Part shown: positions 1-10,425 of the stretch, piece by piece
Position numbering within the stretch: the stretch's first letter is position 1
Layout of the letters: each line of letters begins with the position of its first letter
Notes under the pieces: generated by a model
The model's database searches: none
Told to the model about the DNA's origin: nothing
The model's input: the letters and a program-made list of their open reading frames with translations, nothing else
DNA from: Bugula neritina
Taxonomy: Eukaryota > Bryozoa > Gymnolaemata > Cheilostomatida > Bugulidae
DNA: 27,458 bases
NCBI GenBank assembly: GCA_964035545.1
Contig: CAXIUT010000176.1
Span: 1-27,458, forward strand
Direction of reading: 5' to 3'
Position numbers and translations under genes: made by a program

Positions 1-1
1 A

Positions 2-641
2 AACCTGCTTCAGTCATTGCAGACTATCACCGCCGTTTTGGAAAGTGATCCCGCGTTGAATGATAAAAATAATCCTGAGCCTTCACCGGCCCAGTTATTA
101 TTAAAAAAACAGTTGCCCTATATTACACAACGTATGCAGTTGGCCTTGGATAAATTGCGTGATCCAGAAGATGTAACGATTGAGCATATGTCACTGGAAA
201 ACTGGTGGAAGAAATTACAACATCGAATAAAGTCTGACGAGATAAAATTTCAGGCGCATGTTAAATCTAACCCTATTATTCCATTTGATCTTTTTGATAG
301 CGTCATTGAAAACTTATTAGAAAATGCCAGTTTTAAAGACAACTTGATCCTGATTTAAAAATCATTATTTCATTAATGACAGAGGATACGAACGTCAAAC
401 TTTCGATCTGCGATTCTGGTATTCCCATAGAAGAGACGATCGTTGAAAAACTATTTCAACAACCAATGAATTCAAAAAGTGGCTTGGGGATTGGGCTATA
501 CCAGGCTGCCCGTCAAGCTGAATTAAATGGTTTCAAGTTAAAGCTGATCCACAACGAGAGAGGCCGTGTTTGCTTTCAACTTTCAATAAAAAACAACGTG
601 GAGATGAGACGGATCAATATAATTTATTCCCGTGAGTTGTG

Positions 642-645
<4 letters not shown>
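2..645 (+). CDS. Sensor histidine kinase, C-terminal part (5' end outside window, one frameshift)
   Basis: This is the catalytic end of a membrane or cytoplasmic sensor kinase that would autophosphorylate on His and pass the phosphate to a response regulator. The frame is open from base 2. The first residues (NLLQSLQT) look like the end of the dimerisation and phosphoacceptor helix; the His itself lies outside the window. The ATPase boxes are present in order: an N box (ENLLENA, about 312-333), a D-x-G box (CDSGIP, about 409-426) and a glycine-rich GLGIGL box (about 484-501). The reading frame changes between the N box and the D-x-G box. One extra A in the A run at 335-337 would join the two parts without loss, so a one-base error is likely. 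Its stop codon overlaps that of yigZ on the other strand. The sensed signal and the partner regulator cannot be seen. Confidence 0.85.
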
Positions 646-3911
<3,266 letters not shown>

Positions 3912-3912
<1 letters not shown>

Positions 3913-4421
3913 TGAAGTTTGATTATAAAAATAAATTATTTTTCTTATTGATCTCAGCTTTGGTTTTGAGCCTTACAGGCTGCGGTTATCACCTTCGTGG
4001 TTCTAACGTAGCGAACGAGTTGGATGTCAACAGCGTCTATCTCGATGTGACCAACTCACCTCTAATTCTCCGTGAGTTAAGAGAACAACTTTCAGTTCGT
4101 GATGTGGCTATTAGTAATAGTCCTCAAAGTGCTGATCGTACTATCCGACTCAACAATGAGCGCTATGAACGCCGTACTTTATCTGTCGATGAAAGCACGG
4201 GTAAAGTGACCGAGTTTGAACTTGAATATAATGTTCGGTTAGAAATCCTCACGCCAGATGATAAATCGCTCGCCGAGCCGCAAGATATTTATTTGATCCG
4301 CGCTATCACGTTTGACCCGAACGCGACTCTCGGTAAATACGATGAGGAAGAACTGATCCGTCAAGACATGATCCGAAGTGCAGCAAATTCAATATTGTTG
4401 CGTCTGCAAGCGCTTAAATAA
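3912..4421 (+). CDS. lptE: LPS-assembly lipoprotein LptE
   Basis: LptE is the outer-membrane lipoprotein that plugs the LptD barrel and helps place lipopolysaccharide in the outer leaflet. The ATG at 3912 overlaps the leuS stop and is preferred to an in-frame upstream start at 3867, because it begins a textbook lipoprotein signal: basic MKFDYKNK, a hydrophobic stretch of residues 9-21, and the lipobox L21-T22-G23-C24. The mature protein begins CGYHLRGS, the conserved LptE opening. It is 169 residues, shorter than E. coli LptE (193), lacking only the variable C-terminal tail. Translation is likely coupled to leuS. Identification rests on the N-terminal motif, the length and the conserved position between leuS and holA. 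Confidence 0.93.
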
Positions 4422-4443
4422 TTTGCATAGGCATTTACTATAA

Positions 4444-4581
4444 GTGGTAAATGAAATACAAAGAGTTTTCCTTCCTGAGATCATTCCTCCTAAAGTCATT
4501 ATGATGACCAATTCTCTGGTCCTGAGTATCGCGAAGGATCTCAAACTCGAAACCACTAATGAGTTGAATATAAATAAATGA
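4444..4581 (+). CDS. Possible 45-codon ORF between lptE and holA
   Basis: An open frame with a GTG start at 4444 follows directly after an in-frame TAA (4441-4443). It runs for 45 codons and ends at a TGA (4579-4581) that overlaps the holA start as ATGA. The predicted product begins MVNEIQRVFLPEIIPPKV and has an ordinary amino-acid mix. There is no clear ribosome binding site before the GTG, and I recognise no family. The ATGA overlap with holA, which also lacks an obvious ribosome binding site, is the main argument that it may be translated. It could equally be a chance frame. A weak hairpin (CATTTAC/GTAAATG, 4432-4453) lies at its start. Confidence 0.2.
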   Translation: MVNEIQRVFLPEIIPPKVIMMTNSLVLSIAKDLKLETTNELNINK

Positions 4582-5621
4582 AACTCAGACCAGAACAACT
4601 CAACGCAAATTTATCTAACGGGAATCTATCACCCGTCTACCTGATCACCGGTGACGAGCCATTGCAAATGATGGAAACCAGCGATCAAATCCGCAACGCC
4701 GCAAAACAACAAGGTTACATAGAACGAACTGTTGTTGAAGTGACAAAAAACTTTGACTGGAACACACTTTTTCAACAAGCAGATACGCTTTCACTTTTCG
4801 CGACACAACGTTTAATTGAACTACGGCTTGGCTCATTTAAACCCGGAATCAAAGGTGGAAAAGCGCTGATCGAATATTGTGAAAACCTTCCTCAAGATAC
4901 TTTGCTATTGATCACAGCTGATAAGATTGAGTCACAAAGTCAAAAAGCAAAATGGTTCAAGGCACTTGAAAACACGGGTGTCGTTATCCAGATCTGGCCT
5001 GTCGATGCGAAAGCCTTACCACAATGGATCATAAAACGATTTGCAGATCGCGGTCGTCAGATCACACAAGAAGCCGCAACGTATATTGCCGACAATGTAG
5101 AAGGGAATATGCTCGCTGCCAGTCAAGAAATCGAGATCATTTTATTACTCAGCGAACAAACAAAACTTGAACTGGATGATGTAATGACGATTGGAGACAG
5201 CAGTCGTTATGATGTTTTCAAATTGACTGATGCAATTTTAGAAGGACAAACTGATCGCGCGATCAGAATTTTAGACGGACTACGCAGCGAAGGTTTAGAA
5301 CCGATCATTATTCATTGGGCACTCAACCGAGAACTACATAGCCTGTATAAAATGGCCAAAGATATTGCCAGCGGAAACCGCATCGAAAATGTGATGCAAA
5401 AACATCGTGTCTGGTCGAATCGCAGCAACCAGATCAGAAATGCCCTGCAACGCCACAAACCCCGTGGCTTACAAGTTCTGATCAAATCTGCAGCTAAACT
5501 AGAACAAACCCTCAAAGGCGCAAACCAGATCAAAAATGCCGACGCCTGGACAGAAACCACCTGGCTTTGTATGAGAATGTCAGGTGTGAGGCTTGAGCAG
5601 GGTTTGTTGAAGGCTTTTTAA
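4578..5621 (+). CDS. holA: DNA polymerase III subunit delta
   Basis: The delta subunit of the clamp-loader complex opens the beta sliding clamp so it can be loaded on primed DNA. The 347-residue product is close to E. coli HolA (343). The N-terminus (MKLRPEQLNANL, then SPVYLITGDEPLQ at about 18-30) is typical, with the degenerate nucleotide-binding fold that lacks a real Walker A motif. The middle (YIADNVEGNMLAASQEIEII) and the C-terminal helical collar (residues about 215-340) match the family. The gene is intact, and lies third in the leuS-lptE-holA order seen across Gammaproteobacteria. No strong ribosome binding site precedes the ATG, so translation may depend on upstream coupling. Confidence 0.95.
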   Translation: MKLRPEQLNANLSNGNLSPVYLITGDEPLQMMETSDQIRNAAKQQGYIERTVVEVTKNFDWNTLFQQADTLSLFATQRLIELRLGSFKPGIKGGKALIEYCENLPQDTLLLITADKIESQSQKAKWFKALENTGVVIQIWPVDAKALPQWIIKRFADRGRQITQEAATYIADNVEGNMLAASQEIEIILLLSEQTKLELDDVMTIGDSSRYDVFKLTDAILEGQTDRAIRILDGLRSEGLEPIIIHWALNRELHSLYKMAKDIASGNRIENVMQKHRVWSNRSNQIRNALQRHKPRGLQVLIKSAAKLEQTLKGANQIKNADAWTETTWLCMRMSGVRLEQGLLKAF

Positions 5622-5622
5622 A

Positions 5623-5641
5623 AAATAGGACGATCTTATTT
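5623..5641 (+). terminator. Weak hairpin after holA
   Basis: AAATAGGA and TCTTATTT pair around a three-base loop (7 of 8 pairs, one G-U wobble), just after the holA stop. T residues follow on the right arm. The stem is short and AT-rich, so this is only a possible terminator. Confidence 0.3.
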
Positions 5642-5672
5642 GCTAAATTAATGAGCTGGTTATTATTCTACA

Positions 5673-6380
5673 ATGTCATTTGTATTTATCACCATAATTG
5701 CACTAGTTGTATTAATCCATTTTTCGGATGAATCGAATAATGCCGGTTTTAAATGGATAGGAAGAATTCTTCCACCACTGTTCTTACTATATTTTATAAA
5801 GATACCATTCGACTTTATAACATCTATTTTATGGTTGATTGCAGGTGGTATTATGGTTTTTTCTGTCGTAAGCCTAGTACGACATATTTTAGATCTCATA
5901 CTAAAATTCCATATTGATAGAATTTTTTTACCGGAAAACTTGATAACCCTAATCCGACCTCTCCTCGCTATCATTTGTTTTTTTACAGCGACACATTTTG
6001 TTTCACTGTCTATTTACTCAGCAAATGCAAAAGCACTAGATCTAGCGTTAGATATGAGAGAGCATGTGAAAAGTTTTGGAACATGTAATGAAAGTAAACC
6101 CGATTGGGCAGAAATTAACCCTAAGTCTGAAGATTCAATCGAAATGAGATACGGTGAGTATGGTACTAAATATAGACTTGTATATCGTTGCAGGCCAGAG
6201 TATGAAAGTTATACATATTCGGTACGAATAAATCAGGATGAATCGTTCTTTGTTGTAGGCAAATTTGATGGATCTATCGAAGTAACTTACGGAGATTTTG
6301 GAGCACCTGTGAAAATTTCTCTCACGGAGAATATTGATCTAGATGAGCTTGCTAAAATGAAGATTGAGTATAAGAAGTAA
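5673..6380 (+). CDS. Membrane protein of unknown function
   Basis: I do not recognise this 235-residue protein. It begins with a hydrophobic helix (residues about 3-18), followed by a charged stretch, a longer hydrophobic region of about 27-68 that could hold two helices, and a third hydrophobic segment at about 94-119. The last 115 residues are soluble and polar, with a beta-rich look (RLVYRCRPEYESYTYSVRIN) and a motif SIEVTYGDFGAPVKISL. A cysteine pair (about 139 and 173) could bridge if this domain is periplasmic. The gene stands alone between holA and a repeat patch, is AT-rich, and has only a weak possible ribosome binding site (GAGCTGG, about 20 bases upstream). It is probably an accessory gene. 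Expression and topology are inferred only from hydrophobicity. Confidence 0.65.
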   Translation: MSFVFITIIALVVLIHFSDESNNAGFKWIGRILPPLFLLYFIKIPFDFITSILWLIAGGIMVFSVVSLVRHILDLILKFHIDRIFLPENLITLIRPLLAIICFFTATHFVSLSIYSANAKALDLALDMREHVKSFGTCNESKPDWAEINPKSEDSIEMRYGEYGTKYRLVYRCRPEYESYTYSVRINQDESFFVVGKFDGSIEVTYGDFGAPVKISLTENIDLDELAKMKIEYKK

Positions 6381-6399
6381 CCACTTCTATGTTAGTCAC

Positions 6400-6425
6400 G
6401 TAGGTTAGTGATAGCGTAACCCAAC
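6400..6425. repeat. Palindromic repeat, GTAGGTTA...TAACCCAAC type
   Basis: GGTTA and TAACC form the core of an imperfect palindrome around GTGATAGCG. It resembles the short dispersed palindromes common in intergenic DNA of many proteobacteria. It is the first of a row of such elements in the gene-free stretch 6381-6788. Confidence 0.55.
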
Positions 6426-6435
6426 ATCAAAACTT

Positions 6436-6465
6436 GTAGGAATACGCTACGCTATTCCGACCTAC
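6436..6465. repeat. Palindromic repeat, copy 1 of the AATACG-TACGC-TATT type
   Basis: GTAGGAATA and TATTCCGACCTAC flank the core CGCTACGC. GGAATA and TATTCC pair exactly, and the outer GTAGG and CCTAC also pair. A related copy lies at 6741-6766. Confidence 0.6.
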
Positions 6466-6520
6466 GATAATGAGTTTTTCTTCCCCTTCTGTCTTGCCGG
6501 AAATGAAAAAAATTATAAGG

Positions 6521-6575
6521 TTATCTGGCATGGACGCCAGATAAGCGCCGTCATGACAGGAAGTCATGTTGGCGC
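6521..6575. repeat. Two adjacent hairpins
   Basis: The first hairpin pairs TTATCTGGC (6521-6529) with GCCAGATAA (6536-6544) over a six-base loop. The second starts at the next base: GCGCC and CATGAC (6545-6557) pair with GTCATG and GGCGC (6563-6575) around a 2-by-2 internal mismatch and a five-base loop. Back-to-back perfect stems like this are typical of REP/BIME-like intergenic elements. No coding frame covers them. Confidence 0.65.
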
Positions 6576-6643
6576 GTTACCGTAAGATTTTTTTTCTTTT
6601 TCGGGAAGCCGCTAGGCCAAGACATTGAGGCAGGTTTCTTTTG

Positions 6644-6676
6644 GGTACTTTTCTTTGTCCGAAAAAGAAAAGTACC
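6644..6676. repeat. 13-bp perfect hairpin in the repeat patch
   Basis: GGTACTTTTCTTT (6644-6656) pairs exactly with AAAGAAAAGTACC (6664-6676) over a seven-base loop. It has no terminal T run and is 260 bases past the nearest upstream stop, so a repeat element fits better than a terminator. Confidence 0.6.
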
Positions 6677-6740
6677 TCGCCATCAAGGCGGAACAGGATC
6701 TGAATTTTGTGAATAATACAGCCATGTATTATATAAATTT

Positions 6741-6766
6741 GTCAGAATACGTTACGCTATTTTGAC
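6741..6766. repeat. Palindromic repeat, copy 2 of the AATACG-TACGC-TATT type
   Basis: GTCAGAATA and TATTTTGAC pair at 8 of 9 positions around CGTTACGC, matching the 6436-6465 element in layout and core. It ends 22 bases before the next gene, so it lies in that gene's 5' leader. Confidence 0.5.
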
Positions 6767-6788
6767 TCTAAGAACTCTCTAAAGATAA

Positions 6789-7079
6789 ATGAAAAAATTC
6801 AAAGTACTTATCAATGGTCAAAACTTCCTCGTTGACCTGGAAGGCAAGCTAGGCCGTTATGGTTTTTACTCAAATATGTTCGTCGAAGCAACAAATCCTG
6901 AGGATGCAGAAAATCTTGCAGTCCAGACGATTCGTGAAAAAGAAAACCTTCGCAAGAGCATAAAAAATTCTAGAGACGACCCACCTATGATTTATGCTGA
7001 TGAAATAGTTGAGCTTGAATCATTTGAGGGTATAGATAATCTCAACCAAGGGCTAAGTTGGTATGAAGAAAAAATCTAA
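6789..7079 (+). CDS. Small protein of unknown function
   Basis: This is an intact 96-residue frame beginning MKKFKVLINGQNFLVDLEGK. It is soluble and acidic, with no signal peptide or membrane helix. The sequence suggests a small mixed alpha/beta fold: a beta hairpin (residues about 3-18), a helix (about 38-58, PEDAENLAVQTIREKENLRK), and a tail rich in acidic residues. I do not recognise the family. The gene sits directly after the palindromic repeat patch and faces the hydrolase lipoprotein gene with 28 bases between them. Codon use and the sensible composition support it as real. Confidence 0.6.
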   Translation: MKKFKVLINGQNFLVDLEGKLGRYGFYSNMFVEATNPEDAENLAVQTIREKENLRKSIKNSRDDPPMIYADEIVELESFEGIDNLNQGLSWYEEKI

Positions 7080-7107
7080 CTGAACATAAAAATACCAACT
7101 AAAGACC

Positions 7108-8199
7108 CTACTTCCTAAACGTCCAATACCGCTGATCATTCTTAACGACAGATCCCAAACCAAAGCGATTTTCTGCTCGTTGTCCTGTTTGTAATAATGA
7201 AAAAATATCTTCCATAATGCGGCGATCTTCTGCGAAATAGCTGTGGCCTAGTAATCCTCCGGAAGCATCACTGGCATCAATCGTTTCTACACCATCAACC
7301 AGGACTAAACCAGCGCCTGCATCACCTGCTCGGGGATAGCCATGGAAAGCTCTTGAGGCTTTTAAGGCGCGATCATTTGATGATGCATAGAGCGTTGTGT
7401 GAATACCGGTTCGGGCGATCCGGGGTGCCATGTCTTTGCGAAAAACATCAGCATCGATATCGGGTGAGATCATGACGATTTCACGGAATAACGCGAGATA
7501 ACTTTTCGGCAGATCACTGGCGAGTTTTGTAAAACCATGACCGAGCACGCGGTTTCCCATGCTGTGCCCTACGAGATAAATATCTTTGGCTGGAATTTCT
7601 TCAAGCATGGTTTTCAGGAAATCGACGAAATGGGTTGTGCTCCACTGTGCATTAGTTTCATCTTCGGTATAACCTGTCAAAGTGCCTTGAGACGGCCAAC
7701 TATATAAAACCACGGGGCCGTTGAACTTCAAATCACTGGCAAACTGGGCAAGCACTCGTGAGGCTTCGGTGAATTCGACGTTATAACCATGCACAAAGAT
7801 CATCACTTTTTTATCTTGTGTTTCATTCACCGCTTCAGATAGGTTCAAGATAAAGTCTTCTTTTGGCTGTGTATTCACGTCTGTCACTTTGATGTGTTTA
7901 TGATCGACAGGCTCCCATTCAAATTTTAGTAGTGAAGGCTCCTCATGCTCTCCCATCAAATGACCCGCTGGTATGCCAACTTGCGTCACACCGTAATACC
8001 GATCACCTCTTTCGCCACTGAATGCTTTTTGTTCATTACGATCTGGTGCGCGGTCAGTATGAAAAAAGATGTCGACCAGGCTAGGTTCTAACTGAGCGGG
8101 TAATTTATCAGGTTGTAACAGAGCCGGGGAATTACAAGCGGAAATAAAAGTAACGATTAATATCGTCAGGAAGCATTTATAACAGTTTATTTTAAACAT
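7108..8199 (-). CDS. Alpha/beta-hydrolase lipoprotein (DUF900 family)
   Basis: This 363-residue protein has a lipoprotein signal with lipobox I19-S20-A21-C22, so it is probably anchored in the outer or inner membrane and faces the periplasm. The body is an alpha/beta hydrolase of the DUF900 type: an oxyanion-region motif FVHGYN at 135-140, YSWPS at 166-170, and the nucleophile elbow GHSMG at 211-215 with Ser213. Asp276 (in ASSNDRAL) and His319 (in GLLGHSYF) are the likely partners in a Ser-Asp-His triad. The substrate is unknown; esterase or lipase activity is inferred from the fold. The gene is single, converges on the 96-residue ORF and is divergent from yjcH-actP. Confidence 0.85.
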   Translation of the reverse strand: MFKINCYKCFLTILIVTFISACNSPALLQPDKLPAQLEPSLVDIFFHTDRAPDRNEQKAFSGERGDRYYGVTQVGIPAGHLMGEHEEPSLLKFEWEPVDHKHIKVTDVNTQPKEDFILNLSEAVNETQDKKVMIFVHGYNVEFTEASRVLAQFASDLKFNGPVVLYSWPSQGTLTGYTEDETNAQWSTTHFVDFLKTMLEEIPAKDIYLVGHSMGNRVLGHGFTKLASDLPKSYLALFREIVMISPDIDADVFRKDMAPRIARTGIHTTLYASSNDRALKASRAFHGYPRAGDAGAGLVLVDGVETIDASDASGGLLGHSYFAEDRRIMEDIFSLLQTGQRAENRFGLGSVVKNDQRYWTFRK

Positions 8200-8284
8200 T
8201 GGGAAATTTTCTTTTCTAATATATTAATGAGGTTGTCGACTGGGACTTTAGATATAAGAAAATGTTCCAGAAGATTCTCAGGCA

Positions 8285-8296
8285 ACTTTCGAAAGT
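8285..8296. promoter_or_regulatory. 12-bp perfect palindrome upstream of yjcH-actP
   Basis: ACTTTCGAAAGT reads the same on both strands and lies 50 bases before the yjcH start, in the 146-base divergent gap shared with the hydrolase gene. Position and symmetry fit an operator for a dimeric regulator. The regulator is not identifiable. Confidence 0.3.
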
Positions 8297-8345
8297 GTGA
8301 ATGTGTTAGTATTTTCCGACAAAAATAATCTCAATAAGGATAAAA

Positions 8346-8657
8346 ATGAGTTTCGATCAATACGAACGAGTCAATCAAAACCCCAAATTCCAGAAGCTGG
8401 TAAATAAGCGCTCATGGTTAGCCTGGCGACTATCTTCGATCATTTTGTTGATGTATTTTTCGTTTATTTTATTGGTCGCTTTTGTACCAGAATTCCTCGG
8501 AACACCCATTAACGATACCAGTTTGATTACCATTGGTATTCCGATAGGTATTGCGATCATTTTTATCTCTTTTGTACTCACTGGTATTTACGTAAGAAAA
8601 GCGAATGGTGAATTTGACCGGCTTAATCAAGAGATAATAGACGAGTCACAAGAATGA
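8346..8657 (+). CDS. yjcH: DUF485 inner-membrane protein YjcH
   Basis: YjcH is a small inner-membrane protein encoded with the acetate permease ActP; its own role is not well defined. The 103 residues contain the family N-terminus ([19 protein letters not shown], about 12-30) and two membrane helices (about 28-49 and 59-82). A polar tail ends at 103. AATAAGGA gives a ribosome binding site six bases before the ATG. The stop overlaps the actP start by four bases (ATGA), so the two are translationally coupled. Confidence 0.93.
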   Translation: MSFDQYERVNQNPKFQKLVNKRSWLAWRLSSIILLMYFSFILLVAFVPEFLGTPINDTSLITIGIPIGIAIIFISFVLTGIYVRKANGEFDRLNQEIIDESQE

Positions 8658-10306
8658 AAACGCTATTTATTCTGACGACATTACTTTTTTCACAACTCGC
8701 ATGGTGTGCTGATGCCATTCAAGGCGAAGTAGAAAAACAACCTTTAAACATCTCTGCCGTGATCATGTTTTTGATCTTCGTTGTAGCGACCTTGGGTATT
8801 ACCTACTGGGCGGCCAAACGCAATAAAACCGTAGCAGATCACTACACTGCAGGTGGTGGTATTACGGGCCTGCAAAATGGGCTAGCGATTGCGGGTGATT
8901 ATATGTCCGCCGCTTCTTTTTTAGGAATTTCTGGTCTCGTTTATTTATCGGGTTACGATGGATTGCTTTATTCAATTGGGTTTTTGATCGGCTGGCCATT
9001 AATCCTTTTTTTGATTGCGGAAAGACTGCGCAATCTTGGAAAATATACCTTTGCGGATGTCGCTTCTTATCGGCTCGGTCAAACACAAATTCGCTCTCTT
9101 GCGGCATTTGGGTCGCTTGCGGTGGTTTCACTCTATTTGATCGCACAAATGGTTGGTGCGGGGAAATTGATCCAGCTTTTATTTGGTTTACCTTATGAGA
9201 TGGCCGTTATTCTGGTCGGTATTTTGATGATCTTATATGTCACTTTTGGTGGTATGTTGGCTACAACCTGGGTGCAAATAATAAAAGCGATTCTGCTTTT
9301 GTCAGGTGCGAGTTTTATGGCTTTTATGGTATTGAAACATGTCAATTTTGATATCAATCAACTCTTTCAATTAGCAGTAGATGCTCACCCGAAAGGGATT
9401 GAAATCATGTCGCCTGGTGGCCTGGTTTCAGATCCGATCTCCGCGATTTCTCTAGGCATAGCATTAATTTTCGGTACGGCGGGTTTGCCTCATATATTGA
9501 TGCGGTTCTTTACCGTTGCAGATGCGAAAGAAGCACGGAAATCGGTATTTTATGCGACTGGATTTATTGGCTATTTTTATATCCTGACATTTGTGATCGG
9601 TTTTGGTGCCATCGTGCTTGTGCTCACCAATCCGCAATATTTAGAAGCCGGTGGAAAATTGATCGGCGGAAATAATATGGCAGCGATCCATTTATCCAAA
9701 GCGGTGGGAGGTGATCTTTTCCTAGGCTTTATTTCTGCCGTTGCATTTGCAACTATCCTCGCAGTTGTTTCAGGTTTAACTCTGGCGGGAGCATCTGCAA
9801 TCTCGCATGATCTTTACGCAAGTGTGATCAAAAAAGGACAGGTAACTGGGCAAGAAGAAATTCGTATTTCAAAAGTAGCGACCATTGTTATTGGAATTGT
9901 CGCGATTTTACTCGGCATTTTATTTGAACAGCAGAACGTTGCTTATATGGTCGGGTTAGCTTTTGCGATTGCTGCCAGTGTCAATTTCCCCGTACTTTTC
10001 TTGTCGATGTACTGGCAAAAACTCACGACTCGTGGGGCGTTTATTGGTGGTTTTGCCGGACTTTTAACAGCGATCATTTTAGTGATACTTGGCCCCATTG
10101 TCTGGGTTCAGATCCTCGGTAATGATGCCGCGATTTTCCCGTATAAATATCCTGCTTTATTCTCTGTTGGGATCGCGTTTCTTTTAATTTGGTTCTTTTC
10201 GATTACGGATAAAAGTGGAAGGGCTGAAAAAGAGCGCAAGCTGTTTGATCATCAATACATCCGATCACAAACGGGTATTGGTGCTCATGGTGCGACAGAA
10301 CACTAG
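8654..10306 (+). CDS. actP: Cation/acetate symporter ActP
   Basis: ActP takes up acetate, and often other short carboxylates, with a cation across the inner membrane. The 550 residues match E. coli ActP (549). A cleavable signal-like segment (residues 1-19, ending AWCADA) precedes about 13 membrane helices of the solute:sodium symporter fold. Visible family motifs include [33 protein letters not shown] (split over residues about 55-90), [15 protein letters not shown] (about 274-288) and [16 protein letters not shown] (about 373-388). The gene is intact and coupled to yjcH by an ATGA overlap. In enteric bacteria acs precedes this pair; here it does not, so acetate activation must be encoded elsewhere. 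Confidence 0.95.
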   Translation: MKTLFILTTLLFSQLAWCADAIQGEVEKQPLNISAVIMFLIFVVATLGITYWAAKRNKTVADHYTAGGGITGLQNGLAIAGDYMSAASFLGISGLVYLSGYDGLLYSIGFLIGWPLILFLIAERLRNLGKYTFADVASYRLGQTQIRSLAAFGSLAVVSLYLIAQMVGAGKLIQLLFGLPYEMAVILVGILMILYVTFGGMLATTWVQIIKAILLLSGASFMAFMVLKHVNFDINQLFQLAVDAHPKGIEIMSPGGLVSDPISAISLGIALIFGTAGLPHILMRFFTVADAKEARKSVFYATGFIGYFYILTFVIGFGAIVLVLTNPQYLEAGGKLIGGNNMAAIHLSKAVGGDLFLGFISAVAFATILAVVSGLTLAGASAISHDLYASVIKKGQVTGQEEIRISKVATIVIGIVAILLGILFEQQNVAYMVGLAFAIAASVNFPVLFLSMYWQKLTTRGAFIGGFAGLLTAIILVILGPIVWVQILGNDAAIFPYKYPALFSVGIAFLLIWFFSITDKSGRAEKERKLFDHQYIRSQTGIGAHGATEH

Positions 10307-10362
10307 CCTTAATAATTTTCTTTCTTGACCTTAAATATGTTGCCAGGTTGGCATGCTTTTCG

Positions 10363-10417
10363 TATGAGTATTCTTAATTCATTTACTCATAATTCACTTA
10401 GACAGAAAAGAATTAAG
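10363..10417. promoter_or_regulatory. Interleaved inverted repeats upstream of glutamate dehydrogenase gene
   Basis: TATGAGTA (10363-10370) pairs with TACTCATA (10384-10391). Overlapping it, CTTAATTC (10373-10380) pairs with GAATTAAG (10410-10417). Because the arms interleave, only one hairpin can form at a time, so this could be an operator or a switching leader just before the ATG at 10426. TGCCA and TGGCA (10341-10353) form a third small inverted repeat upstream. Confidence 0.3.
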
Positions 10418-10425
10418 GCGGTGCC

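Noticed and set aside
6644-6676. Intrinsic terminator
   Set aside because: The stem is perfect, but there is no T run and the nearest upstream stop is 260 bases away; a dispersed repeat fits better.
8862-9146. Minus-strand 94-codon frame inside actP
   Set aside because: It is a shadow of the intact actP frame with no supporting motif or ribosome binding site.
10349-10366. Sigma-54 promoter before the glutamate dehydrogenase gene
   Set aside because: TTGGCATG resembles the -24 element, but the -12 element has GT in place of GC at the required spacing.
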